Source of the DNA: CAYJAZ01 sp964368455
GTDB lineage: Bacteria > Desulfobacterota > Desulfovibrionia > Desulfovibrionales > Desulfovibrionaceae
Reading direction: 5' to 3'
DNA: 64,000 nt
NCBI GenBank assembly: GCA_964368455.1
Contig: CAYJAZ010000004.1
Coordinates: 62,001 to 126,000, forward strand
Both the position numbers and the translations under genes were made by a program. Positions within the stretch are counted from its first letter, which is position 1. Each line of letters opens with the position of its first letter. Of this stretch, positions 1 to 9,374 are shown in pieces. The notes under the pieces were generated by a model, which was not told the DNA's origin, ran no database searches, and saw only the letters and a program-made list of their open reading frames with translations.

Positions 1-2191
1 GCAGAGGGCCATTGAAGATATAGAGCACGCCGGCGGCGGCGGGTATACAAAGTATATTGTAACAAAAGGCCCAAAAGAGATTTTGCTTGATATTTGTTAT
101 GGTTGCTTTTGAGAGTGCTAGGGCTTTTGTCACTAATTCTAGATTATGCTGCATGAGCACCATATCCGCTGAATTTATGGCGACATCAGTTCCATTATGC
201 ATGGCGATGCCTACATGTGCGAGGGCGAGTGCTGGTGCGTCGTTTATGCCATCGCCCACCATAACAACTGTTTTTCCTTCTGCTTGCAGATTTTTTATGA
301 CTTCTAATTTATCCTGCGGCAATGCTTCTGCATAGATTTTCTTTATACCGATTTGTGCGGCTATACTTTGTGCTACTTGCTTGTTATCGCCTGTGAGCAT
401 GATACATTCGATATTCATGCTGTGTAATTTTTCAATGGTTTGTGCTGTACCTTCTTTGAGCGTGTCGGCAACTGTGAAGAGGGCGAGAGTTTCTTGTGCT
501 GTGCTTATGTATAATAAACTATGCCCTTGACTTGCTTGAACTTCTGCTTCTTTGATAAGAATAGCTGGAATTTCTTTTGCTATGCTTTGTTCAATAAATT
601 TTTGGTTGCCTATATAATAAATGCTATTGTTTATGCTTGCTTCTATACCAAGCCCTGAATACACTTTGAAATTTTCAACCTTACTTTCAAGCGGATTTAT
701 ATTGCCCTCGCTTGCTTCTGTGTAGGAGAGGAGTACAGCTTCTGCTATTGGATGCTCTGAATATTTTTCTAAGGCGGCGGCGATTTCAAGTATTTCATTT
801 TTTTGCAGTGTACTTTCTTTTTCATTGTTGAGAACAAATTCTTGCACACGAAAACGTCCTTCTGTGATAGTGCCTGTTTTATCAAAAACAAGAGTATTTG
901 CTCTTGCTGCAATTTCTAATGCACTTGCACCTCTGATGAGAATGCCCATTTCAGCACCTCGCCCTATGCCTACCATAAGGGCTGTTGGCGTTGCAAGCCC
1001 AAGGGCACATGGACAAGCTATGAGTAAGACAGCTGTGAAAATTTGTAGAAGAAAGTTTGCTTGTGCTCCATTGAGATACCAGAGAAATGTTGTGAGAACT
1101 GCAATAACAAAAACACTTTGTACAAAAATGCCTGAAACTGTGTCGGCAAGCTTGGCAATTTGTGGCCTTTTTGCTTGTGCTTCTTCAATAAATGTAATGA
1201 GTTGTGCAAGAGTGGATTCTTTACCTAATCTTTGAGCTTGTATTGTGAGCGTGCCATTTTTATTGAGAGTTCCGCCTATGACAGTGGCGTTGACATTTTT
1301 ATAGACAGGCTTGCTTTCGCCTGTGAGCATACTTTCGTCAACATAGGACTCGCCTTTGAGAACAAGAGAATCACATGGAATTGAATCGCCTGCTTTCACG
1401 AGTAAGATATCGTCTTTTTTTACTTCGCTAAGTGGAATTTGTATTTCTTGCTCATTTTCTATCTTTGTTGCCATTTTTGGCGTTAAATCCATGAGTGCAC
1501 GAATAGCATTACCTGTTCTTTTTCGGGCTAAAGCTTCGAAATATTTACCTAATAAAATGAGTGTGATAATCATGCCTACAGATTCAAAATAAAGCTGATG
1601 TAGATAATGAATATCACCCATATAGAGCATATAAAGAGCATAAAGACTATAGATGAATGCGGCTAAAGTGCCTACAGCGATAAGGGAATCCATATTTGGC
1701 GATCGATGATAGATGGCCTTTATTCCGCCTGTATAGAATTTATAACCTATGAGCATTACAGGAAAGGCTAATTTAAATTGAATGAGAGCAAAATTTATTG
1801 GATTTGTCTTTGGATTTAGATATTCTGGTATTGGTAAGGCAATGATATTCTGTATAAAATCCATTTGCCCCATAGATATATAGAAAAGAGGCAGTGTGAG
1901 CAATAAGGAAAGAAAGAGCTTTATTTTCTGTGTTTTTTCGCTTGTATTGTCTATATGCAGATCTTGTTCTTCTTTTGCCTGCCATTTTGTTGCAGTAAAA
2001 CCAAGCTTTTGCACTAGTTCTTCTATTCTTTCTTGGCTGACAATCTTATTATCGTAGGAAATATGTAATTTATCGGTAGCAAGGTTTACAGTAGCAGAAT
2101 TTACGCCCTCAACCTTTGCTAATCGCATTTCTATTCTTCTTGAACAGGCGGCACAAGTCATGCCCTTTATTTGATATATTTCGTTTAACAT
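1..2191 (-). CDS. copA: Copper-translocating P1B-type ATPase (3' end outside window)
   Basis: Pumps Cu+ out of the cytosol across the inner membrane using ATP. The minus-strand frame is open from ATG at 2191 (preceded by AAGGAAAA) to the window edge, 730 codons, so the C-terminus is missing. Visible in order: one N-terminal heavy-metal-binding domain with GMTCAAC (residues 10-16), membrane segments, the CPC metal-site motif in TM6 (about residue 392), the phosphorylation motif DKTGT (about 436), a HP motif (about 480), the hinge motif VGDGINDAPAL (about 644), and the start of the last membrane pair, reading YNILCIPAAAGVLY. The CPC, YN and AAG signature favours Cu+ over Zn/Cd. A single metal-binding domain is common in bacterial CopA. 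No chaperone or regulator gene is next to it in the window. Confidence 0.93.
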   Translation of the reverse strand, partial: MLNEIYQIKGMTCAACSRRIEMRLAKVEGVNSATVNLATDKLHISYDNKIVSQERIEELVQKLGFTATKWQAKEEQDLHIDNTSEKTQKIKLFLSLLLTLPLFYISMGQMDFIQNIIALPIPEYLNPKTNPINFALIQFKLAFPVMLIGYKFYTGGIKAIYHRSPNMDSLIAVGTLAAFIYSLYALYMLYMGDIHYLHQLYFESVGMIITLILLGKYFEALARKRTGNAIRALMDLTPKMATKIENEQEIQIPLSEVKKDDILLVKAGDSIPCDSLVLKGESYVDESMLTGESKPVYKNVNATVIGGTLNKNGTLTIQAQRLGKESTLAQLITFIEEAQAKRPQIAKLADTVSGIFVQSVFVIAVLTTFLWYLNGAQANFLLQIFTAVLLIACPCALGLATPTALMVGIGRGAEMGILIRGASALEIAARANTLVFDKTGTITEGRFRVQEFVLNNEKESTLQKNEILEIAAALEKYSEHPIAEAVLLSYTEASEGNINPLESKVENFKVYSGLGIEASINNSIYYIGNQKFIEQSIAKEIPAILIKEAEVQASQGHSLLYISTAQETLALFTVADTLKEGTAQTIEKLHSMNIECIMLTGDNKQVAQSIAAQIGIKKIYAEALPQDKLEVIKNLQAEGKTVVMVGDGINDAPALALAHVGIAMHNGTDVAINSADMVLMQHNLELVTKALALSKATITNIKQNLFWAFCYNILCIPAAAGVLYIFNGPL

Positions 2192-2281
2192 AATTTTTCC
2201 TTTGTTTATCTGTATTTTATAGAAGATTAAGGAATTTTTCAAGCTTTTAGAATGATATTTTCTAATTTTTTGAATTTTACG

Positions 2282-3028
2282 CTATTGAGAGATAAATCTA
2301 TTTCTTTTCCATTCAAGGCCGAGATGGTATTGCACAAATGCATCAATGACTTTATTGTAAGAAGCGATAATTTGTGGAGAAATTTCATCTGACATCCATG
2401 TGCTTACTTCTAATGTCTGCACTTTTTGCAAGAAAAGTACGGCTTTTTCTGAAATCACAATATGCATGGCTCTTGAAGAGGCTGCTCTTGCACAGTCTAA
2501 ACACAAGATTCCGCCATCTTGCACTGAAAAAACAGCATTTTCATTTTCTTCAAGAATATGAGAACATTGCACACAAGAATGGATATGTGGTGCATAACCT
2601 TGAATTGAAGCTAGTTTAAAACGAAAGAGAGGAGGCAAACAAGAAGCTTGGCCAGGATATTTCATGAGATGATCAAAGAAATCCACTATAAAATCAAAGC
2701 TTTCAAAGGAAGTTTCTGGATCTATATTTAATGCTTCGACAAAACGTAAACAATTGGTTGCAATGCCTGTGAGTCGCCAATCAGATCGAACTGGAATCGA
2801 TGAGATCAATGAAGTTTCTTTAAGTTGTAGAAAATTCTTTTTTGGACTTTTTTCTATAGTGGCACTGACAATATTAAATGTGTCGAGGCAACCAGCAAAA
2901 CGCCTTCTGCTCTTACTTGCACCAAAGGCAAAAGCTGTACAAATACCGCTACTTCTAGTGAGTAGGCGAACCCATGCATCGTATTCACGAAACTTGCCTA
3001 CATGCAGTATAAGTGCGGTATCGTACAT
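2282..3028 (-). CDS. recO: DNA repair protein RecO
   Basis: Helps load RecA and anneals single strands in the RecFOR recombination pathway. 248 residues, normal length. The N-terminal OB-fold begins MYDTALILHVGKFREYD, followed by the helical domain. A zinc ribbon is seen as Cys152-x2-Cys155 and Cys176-x2-Cys179, present in many but not all RecO proteins. It lies 9 nt downstream of the META-domain lipoprotein gene on the same strand, so the two are probably co-transcribed. No clear terminator is seen between it and copA. Confidence 0.92.
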   Translation of the reverse strand: MYDTALILHVGKFREYDAWVRLLTRSSGICTAFAFGASKSRRRFAGCLDTFNIVSATIEKSPKKNFLQLKETSLISSIPVRSDWRLTGIATNCLRFVEALNIDPETSFESFDFIVDFFDHLMKYPGQASCLPPLFRFKLASIQGYAPHIHSCVQCSHILEENENAVFSVQDGGILCLDCARAASSRAMHIVISEKAVLFLQKVQTLEVSTWMSDEISPQIIASYNKVIDAFVQYHLGLEWKRNRFISQ

Positions 3029-3037
3029 AATATACTA

Positions 3038-4681
3038 TTAAAGGGCTACTGATTCAAACTTTGCTAGCTTTTTATCGCCTTGCTTTAATTCTAAACTTGA
3101 ACCGTGAATAATATAAGAATCTGCTTTGTCTAGAACTTGTAAAAAGTCTCTGCCCTGTGCTTCTAAACCTTCTTCATGGCATAAACGCATAGTGGATCCA
3201 CCAAGAATAATGTCTAATTTGTTTTTATTTGGAGTGTTCCATGTAAAGAAAAATGAATTACAACCATCCGATCCAGCTCCCTTACCACTTTTTGTATTTT
3301 CTTCTTCTATATTAAGAATGAAATGAGATTCTGCTGGTGCAGAAATGAGATCTTCTTTGTTGTTTAATTCTGTAAGTCTCCAATAAGTATTGGTTAAGTC
3401 TACATGTGCAGCTTTATCTTCTTCATTCTTTGCTTCTGCTGTAGAAATGATATTTTGCACATCAAAAAAACCATCGTTAGAATAGGCTGCATTCACTTCA
3501 AGATAGATGCTTTCATTATTTGCTAATTCATTTAAAATAGGACTCACTAAAACATTACCAAGAAGCTTAAAGTTTTCAGTAAGGCCAGCTGGCTTGAAGT
3601 AAAAGGCATTGTCTTTTTTAACTGCATTTCCTTTAAGGTTAAAATAGATTTTTTCATCCATTTTTTTATCGCTTGGTATGAATTCTATATTGTCTACAGC
3701 GTCAAAAAGATAAAGTCTGTCAAAGAAAATCTTGCTCTCTTTATTGACAGCACCTGTAAGGGTTTCTTTGCCTGAAACTATGAGTTCAATGGAGTGTCCA
3801 CGCCCAATTTGATTCCAATAACCCCAAGTAATATAGGATTCTTTTTCATCAATACCATCATTTTTCTCGTCTCTGTCTTGAATAAGAAAGAAAAGATTTT
3901 TATCTTCTAAGAAAAGAGTTGCTGTGTAAAGAGCGTCTTGTGCATCTTTTGTAAAAGTGAAAGATTGCGGTGCGTTGAGTTTTGTAGGCGAATTTTCTTC
4001 ATTCGTGACACGCATAAGAAGTATTTCTTGCTCTTGGCTTGCGTCAAGTTGAATGTATTCTTTGGTAGAAAAAAGTGCATTGTCTTTATAATAAAGAGTG
4101 ACAAAAAGCTCTACAGGAAGGTTTTTATCGTAATTTTTACTGAGATAATGAGCGTTAAATGCTAGAGGAATTGAACCCTTTGCAGAATAATAGGCAGAAT
4201 TTAGAATATTCTTACCTTCATTTTGTGTGAGCTGATAATATACAATGACTTCTGGCGGTAAAGCAATTCTTTCTCTGTAAAAGAGTTTTGCTTTTGCTGT
4301 ATTCACATTTGCGTGAGAACGATTCCATGTCACTTTTTCGCCGTCTTTATCAAGCAAGATAAGACGAGCTGTTCGCACAGTTTCAAAAAGGTAGACTTCT
4401 TCCTTTGGCTGATTTGCTGGCGAATCTAGAAAAGAAAGAATGAGTTTATCTTCTTCAATTCTCCAGCTATAACCAGCAATAGCAATTTTATTCACTGTTT
4501 CAAATCTACCGTCTTCATAGAAATTGTAAATATCTTTGCCAGTATCCCACATACCAACAATATGCGTATTTTCAACTTTCTTTTCTGCTTCTTCTTGCGA
4601 AGAAGAGCAAGAGACGAGGATAAAGCCCAATAATAAAAGTAAGGTAAATTTAACTATATGTTTTTTATTTGTATTTTTCAT
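3038..4681 (-). CDS. Outer-membrane-type lipoprotein with YbaY/YscW-like and META (HslJ) domains
   Basis: 547 residues. A signal peptide ends in a lipobox (LVSC) with the lipidated Cys at residue 25. Next comes a short region with a WxxGxD-type start, then segments beginning ERIALPPEVIVYYQL that resemble the YbaY/YscW type III lipoprotein-chaperone fold. The last about 115 residues look like a META domain (NTYWRLTELN, later GSDGCNSFFF and GGSTMRLC). META/HslJ domains are linked to motility or novobiocin resistance in other bacteria, but the exact role is not known. Start chosen at ATG 4681 with AAGGAT just upstream. rimO ends 9 nt upstream. The domain order is my reading of motifs; the function is not established. 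Confidence 0.8.
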   Translation of the reverse strand: MKNTNKKHIVKFTLLLLLGFILVSCSSSQEEAEKKVENTHIVGMWDTGKDIYNFYEDGRFETVNKIAIAGYSWRIEEDKLILSFLDSPANQPKEEVYLFETVRTARLILLDKDGEKVTWNRSHANVNTAKAKLFYRERIALPPEVIVYYQLTQNEGKNILNSAYYSAKGSIPLAFNAHYLSKNYDKNLPVELFVTLYYKDNALFSTKEYIQLDASQEQEILLMRVTNEENSPTKLNAPQSFTFTKDAQDALYTATLFLEDKNLFFLIQDRDEKNDGIDEKESYITWGYWNQIGRGHSIELIVSGKETLTGAVNKESKIFFDRLYLFDAVDNIEFIPSDKKMDEKIYFNLKGNAVKKDNAFYFKPAGLTENFKLLGNVLVSPILNELANNESIYLEVNAAYSNDGFFDVQNIISTAEAKNEEDKAAHVDLTNTYWRLTELNNKEDLISAPAESHFILNIEEENTKSGKGAGSDGCNSFFFTWNTPNKNKLDIILGGSTMRLCHEEGLEAQGRDFLQVLDKADSYIIHGSSLELKQGDKKLAKFESVAL

Positions 4682-4689
4682 AATAATCC

Positions 4690-5979
4690 TTAAGCAAGGG
4701 CAACTAAATCGTATTCCTTTGTTTCTATAATTTCTGCTATAACTACTTGACCTTTTTGTAAATTATTTCCACTTACATAGGTGATGCCGTCAACCTCAGG
4801 AGCTTGAAACCATGTTCTTGCTGAGAATAATCCATCCCATTCTTCTATAGCATTGTCAATGATAAGTTCTTCATTTGCGTGAAGATAAGTAGCTAAAATT
4901 TCTTCGCTTATCTCAGCTTGTATTTCCATCAAATTGTCTCTACGCCATTGCTTTTCAGCATCTTCTATTTGATCTGGCATAGCCGCAGCCTTTGTTCCAT
5001 CTTCTGCTTCGTAAGCAAATACACCCATATTATGGAAACGAACTTCTTGAACAAAATCACATAAAGCTTGATATTGCTCATCATTTTCAGATGGAAAGCC
5101 GACAATGAGAGAAGTACGCAAAGCCGCTTTTGGCATATAGTGACGGATTTTTTCAACCACAGCATAAGGATCTGCAGAAAATGGCCTGCCCATTTTTTTC
5201 AAAATATCTTGATGAGCATGCTGTAAAGGCACATCAAAATAAGGCAATAATTTCTTGTCTGCTTTTGCCATGTATGACAATAAATCATCTGTTAATCCAG
5301 ATGGATAAAGATACATTAAACGTATGCGTGCAAGTTCGTCTATGTCTAAAAGGCCGTCAAGTAATGGACGAAGATCTGCTTTTGCTTGTAAATTTTCTTT
5401 CCACGCAGTCACATCTTGTGCCACTAAAACAATCTCTTTCACACCCTCATTTGCAGCTTGTCTCGCTTCATTAATGAGGAAATCTTTATCGTAAGAAAGT
5501 TTTGTTGGCCTTATTGATGGAATGGTGCAAAAAGAACAATTATGTGTGCAGCCTTCACCTATCTTAAGCCAAGCATAAGATGGTAATGTACTAATAATAC
5601 GAGATTTTTCAATTTCGCCATCCTTTATACCAAGTGCTAAAGCAAGCTGTTCTGCCCAACTTTCAATTTCATTAGGTATAAGCCAAAGATCGACTTCAGG
5701 AATTTCACTTGAAAGTTCTTTAGCACCAAATCTTCCGCTTAAGCAACCTGCTACAGCAAGGAAAGGCCTTTGTTTGATTTCATTCATGTCTTCAATAGCA
5801 GACAAAATAGTTCTTACACTTTCTTGTATGGCTGGTGCGATAAAGGCACAAGTATTGATAAGCACAACTTCTGCGTCAAAAATATCTTCTACCATTTCAA
5901 CTTCTGGCATAGAGCCAAGAAGCCTTTCGCTGTCTACCCTATTTTTAGGACAGCCAAGACTTATACAAAAATATTTCAT
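4690..5979 (-). CDS. rimO: Ribosomal protein S12 methylthiotransferase RimO
   Basis: Radical-SAM enzyme that adds a methylthio group to an aspartate of ribosomal protein S12. 429 residues. The N-terminal UPF0004 domain carries three cluster cysteines (Cys10 in SLGCPKNRVDSE, Cys44, Cys79). The radical-SAM triad is Cys144-x3-Cys148-x2-Cys151 (GCTHNCSFC), followed by IPSIRP. The C-terminal about 65 residues form a TRAM domain. The SLGCPKN start and IPSIRG-like segment distinguish RimO from MiaB. It lies 12 nt after pgpH and 8 nt before the lipoprotein gene, probably in one operon. Confidence 0.94.
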   Translation of the reverse strand: MKYFCISLGCPKNRVDSERLLGSMPEVEMVEDIFDAEVVLINTCAFIAPAIQESVRTILSAIEDMNEIKQRPFLAVAGCLSGRFGAKELSSEIPEVDLWLIPNEIESWAEQLALALGIKDGEIEKSRIISTLPSYAWLKIGEGCTHNCSFCTIPSIRPTKLSYDKDFLINEARQAANEGVKEIVLVAQDVTAWKENLQAKADLRPLLDGLLDIDELARIRLMYLYPSGLTDDLLSYMAKADKKLLPYFDVPLQHAHQDILKKMGRPFSADPYAVVEKIRHYMPKAALRTSLIVGFPSENDEQYQALCDFVQEVRFHNMGVFAYEAEDGTKAAAMPDQIEDAEKQWRRDNLMEIQAEISEEILATYLHANEELIIDNAIEEWDGLFSARTWFQAPEVDGITYVSGNNLQKGQVVIAEIIETKEYDLVALA

Positions 5980-5991
5980 AATTTCTCTTAA

Positions 5992-8370
5992 TTAAGCTTT
6001 CTCAGCTTTATTTTCTTCGCTGTTTTGATTCTCTGCTTGCTCTTTTTTTGCTTCTTTTTCTTCTGTAGGAGCTTTGTTTGCTTCTTTTTCTACTGCTTTT
6101 TCATTTTCTATTGGAGCTTGAGCATTGTTTTCAGCCTGTTCTGTATTAGCTTTCTTTTTTTCTGGTTTTTCAGGATAAGCAATACGTAAATGGAATAGGC
6201 CATTGAGAATACGTGTAAAGGAATCTGACAATGAATTTAAATCTCTAAAGGTAAGCTCTGATTCATCAAGTTGCCCTTCTTCGTAAATTCCATGCACTAT
6301 ATTCTTCACATGCGATTGAATACGTGCTGGAGTTGGATCTAGCAAAGTTCTACTTGATGCTTCAACTGCATCTGCAAGCATGATTATTGCAGCCTCTTTC
6401 GATTTTGGCCTTGGGTTAGGATAGGAATAATCCGCTTCTTTAGGCGGTTCTCCCTCGCCAGTATGGTTTTTGATTGCTTTATTATAGAAATAAGAAATGC
6501 AACGGTTACCATGGTGTTCAGAAATAATATCAGTTATTTCTTTGCCTAATTGGTATTTTTCAGCATATTCAATACCTTGCTTTACATGCGAAATAAGAAC
6601 CAATGCTGACATTGCAGGTGCTATTGTGTCGTGTTTATTTGGAATATTTTTCTGATTTTCAATAAAATATTCAGGACGTGCGATCTTACCTATATCGTGA
6701 TATAAGGCAGCAACCTTACATAAAAGACTGTTTGCATTGATGTTTTTTGCTCCTGCTTCCACAAGGTTTGAAACAACAATAGAGTGATGATAGGTGCCAG
6801 GTGCTTTCATCATAAGTTCTTGTAAAAGTGGTTGTTCAAGATTCATTAATTCCATCAATCTAAAACGAGTAGTGAGGCCAAAAAGCATTTCTGTAATTGG
6901 GCTTATAGCAAAAACTAAGAAAAGTGCGAGTATGGAATTTATCATCACAGCTAAAATCAAGGTTCCTAATTCTGCAAAAACCACATGTGAGAAAAGAGCC
7001 GCCGCCAAAGCAAGAATGCTTTGTCCTAAGAAAAGAATCAATGTGCTTCTAATAACGTCTTGTCTGCTTTGTGATTTGATAAGAAGCATAGTGTTAAGCA
7101 TACAAGAAAGGAAATAAAACATGAAAATTTCTAAATTTCCATTCAATGCAACAGTAGTGAACAATGAAATTATAAGGCCAATGCTCACAAAGCGTCTTGC
7201 AGAGAAGACAAGAGCCGCAAGGCCAGCCGCACCCGAAACAGGATAGGCATAGAACCACACTTCAGAAACTTGCATAGCTAAAAGGCTGAGGCCAAATTTA
7301 TAAAGTATGGCAAATAGTCCAAATATAAGTATTAAAAAAGCTATAAAATATTGTGCACGCGGATAGAGCTGTGAGCCTCTTTCTGCGGCAGGAGAAAGGA
7401 AAAGGCCAAAAACAAGCACACTACCAATAAGAAAAAGACCAATAGAGGTTTCAAAATCAATAGTGCTTGCTGAATATTTATACAAGGCTTGCATCTTCAA
7501 TTGTTGTTCTCTAGAAACAACTTCGCCTTGTGCTATAATAAGTTCGCCTCTTTGAATATAGTAGTATACAGGCGGAACAGTTGAGGCAACTGTTGTCGCT
7601 CTTTTCACCGTATCTTCTTTGTTAAGAACTAAAGAATAAGGGGCTAATTCTTCTACTAATTGCATTAAAGCACGGTTTTCTGGTGGCGAGAGAGTTGATT
7701 TATTCAATTCTTGTCCAACGCTTAAATAAAGAGAAGTCATGTCTGGAAGTGTGCTTCTGTTTGGAATAAGAAGTGATTCGTTTCCAAGTTCTGGATCTCT
7801 TATTAAAATGGTTGCAGAAGAAGGGCTGATCTGATCTCTGTTGACAAAGATACCACGTAAAAGAATTTTTTCTGTATAAGGGAGAAGTTTACTAGTAAGA
7901 TAGTTTTGTACTTCAAGACGAGAAAGAAGAATAAAGAAATCTCTGTCAAAATTTCTTTGAGTCTTTTTATTGAAATTTTCTTGTACTTTTGTAAGGCTTT
8001 CAACATCTTTTGAAGTAGCTGAAAGAACAGTAAGAAGATGTAGTATATCTTCTCTAAATGCTCTTATAGATTTTTTATCTAAATCAAATAAAAGTGGCTG
8101 TAGCTCCATATTTTGGTTTCTACGAAGCTGTGTAGCATAAGGATCTTCTACTTTTAATGTGCGTATTGCAAAAACGTCCGCCGCTGCAGTTTCCCCTGCC
8201 ATGTATATCTGCCCTTTTGAGGAATTTTCAAGTCCCGCAAGTAAAGACAGTATAAAGATTGAGGCAAAGAGCGCCCACGTTGCATAGCCCGCATAATGGC
8301 TTAAAAAAGCTGATTTCATCAACTTCCATACATGAGCAATGCCAAAATTATTTGTTCTTGTTTTTATCAT
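5992..8370 (-). CDS. PgpH-like 7TM HD-domain cyclic dinucleotide phosphodiesterase
   Basis: Membrane-bound HD hydrolase of the PgpH family, which degrades c-di-AMP in Firmicutes and related groups. 792 residues: a first TM (about 24-43), a long extracytoplasmic 7TMR-HDED domain, about seven TM helices (about 310-505), then a cytoplasmic HD domain with HDIGK (about 556) and the EHHG motif (about 618). The last about 60 residues are almost only Glu, Lys, Ala, Asn and Gln, an unusual charged tail. ATG 8370 overlaps the end of phoH by 23 nt, so translation is probably coupled. ybeY, often found next to pgpH and phoH, is absent here. The substrate is inferred from the family. Confidence 0.88.
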   Translation of the reverse strand: MIKTRTNNFGIAHVWKLMKSAFLSHYAGYATWALFASIFILSLLAGLENSSKGQIYMAGETAAADVFAIRTLKVEDPYATQLRRNQNMELQPLLFDLDKKSIRAFREDILHLLTVLSATSKDVESLTKVQENFNKKTQRNFDRDFFILLSRLEVQNYLTSKLLPYTEKILLRGIFVNRDQISPSSATILIRDPELGNESLLIPNRSTLPDMTSLYLSVGQELNKSTLSPPENRALMQLVEELAPYSLVLNKEDTVKRATTVASTVPPVYYYIQRGELIIAQGEVVSREQQLKMQALYKYSASTIDFETSIGLFLIGSVLVFGLFLSPAAERGSQLYPRAQYFIAFLILIFGLFAILYKFGLSLLAMQVSEVWFYAYPVSGAAGLAALVFSARRFVSIGLIISLFTTVALNGNLEIFMFYFLSCMLNTMLLIKSQSRQDVIRSTLILFLGQSILALAAALFSHVVFAELGTLILAVMINSILALFLVFAISPITEMLFGLTTRFRLMELMNLEQPLLQELMMKAPGTYHHSIVVSNLVEAGAKNINANSLLCKVAALYHDIGKIARPEYFIENQKNIPNKHDTIAPAMSALVLISHVKQGIEYAEKYQLGKEITDIISEHHGNRCISYFYNKAIKNHTGEGEPPKEADYSYPNPRPKSKEAAIIMLADAVEASSRTLLDPTPARIQSHVKNIVHGIYEEGQLDESELTFRDLNSLSDSFTRILNGLFHLRIAYPEKPEKKKANTEQAENNAQAPIENEKAVEKEANKAPTEEKEAKKEQAENQNSEENKAEKA

Positions 8371-9367
8371 AAGCGTTTACAATTTTATTTACCATTGGAT
8401 GTCTTACGACATCGGCATTTTTAAAGTTAAAGATCCCAATTCCTGGCGTATTTTTTAAAACATCAAGACTTTCAACAAGCCCAGAGCGTATCACTCTAGG
8501 AGCATATCTTCCATCTTGACTTGAGGAATAAAGAGAAGTTGGGGGAAGATCTATTTGTGTAATATCACCGGTTACGACCATTTTAGAGCCAAAACCCATA
8601 CGTGTAAGAAACATTTTCATTTGTTCAGGCGTGGTATTTTGTGCTTCATCAAGAATGAGAAAAGCATCACTTAAGGTTCTACCACGCATAAAGGCAAGAG
8701 GAGCAATCTCAATCATGCCAGCCTCTTGTCTTGCAATGCATTGGCTATGGCCAAGCATTTCGTCAAGAGCATCAAATAAAGGACGAAGATAAGGATCTAC
8801 TTTTTCATTCATAGTACCAGGCAAGAAGCCAAGCTTTTCACCAGCTTCAACCGCAGGCCTTGAAAGTATGATCTTCTTCACTTTCTTTGTGATAAGAGCT
8901 TGAAGAGCCATTGCAACAGCAAGATATGTCTTGCCTGTTCCAGCAGGCCCTATCCCAAAGACAATATCGTTTTTCTGCATTAAATCAAGATATTCTTTTT
9001 GTGATTGATTTCGGGCAATTATCGTCTTTTTAGGTGTTTTGATTATGCTATAGTCCTGATATTGTTTTTTAATATCTATTTCAGGTTCAGCTTTTAATAT
9101 TGTGTAAATTTCTTCAAAAGATTGAGAGTTTACTGTTTTTCCCTCTTTAATAAGGGCATAGCATTGCGTAAAGACATGTGCTATAGTGTTGAGATCTTTT
9201 TTACTGATATTTTTATCATTTGTCTTTATAATAAGCTCATTACCATGTGAAGAAATGGCTGCCCCAGTCAAATCAGACATAAAGTCTAGATGTGAATTGA
9301 GAGGGCCAAACAATTCAGTGGCAAATACGCTATTATCAAAGGAGAGATTTGTGCTTTTTTCTTGCAT
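8348..9367 (-). CDS. PhoH family ATPase (PhoH-like protein)
   Basis: Predicted RNA-associated NTPase of unknown precise role. About 339 residues from ATG 9367. Walker A is GIGPAGTGKTYLAVA (about residue 136) and Walker B is LILDEAQN (about 234). The about 100-residue N-terminal part fits the KH-like region of PhoH/YbeZ. A longer reading from TTG 9412 would overlap the TPR gene, whose stop is at 9375, so ATG 9367 is preferred. Overlaps the pgpH start by 23 nt. In many bacteria phoH, pgpH and ybeY form one cluster linked to ribosome maturation; only two are here. Confidence 0.9.
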   Translation of the reverse strand: MQEKSTNLSFDNSVFATELFGPLNSHLDFMSDLTGAAISSHGNELIIKTNDKNISKKDLNTIAHVFTQCYALIKEGKTVNSQSFEEIYTILKAEPEIDIKKQYQDYSIIKTPKKTIIARNQSQKEYLDLMQKNDIVFGIGPAGTGKTYLAVAMALQALITKKVKKIILSRPAVEAGEKLGFLPGTMNEKVDPYLRPLFDALDEMLGHSQCIARQEAGMIEIAPLAFMRGRTLSDAFLILDEAQNTTPEQMKMFLTRMGFGSKMVVTGDITQIDLPPTSLYSSSQDGRYAPRVIRSGLVESLDVLKNTPGIGIFNFKNADVVRHPMVNKIVNAYDKNKNK

Positions 9368-9374
9368 AAGGAAT

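Noticed and set aside
825..1592. Several plus-strand ORFs across the first 1.6 kb
   Set aside because: They lie opposite the continuous copA frame, which contains all P-type ATPase motifs.
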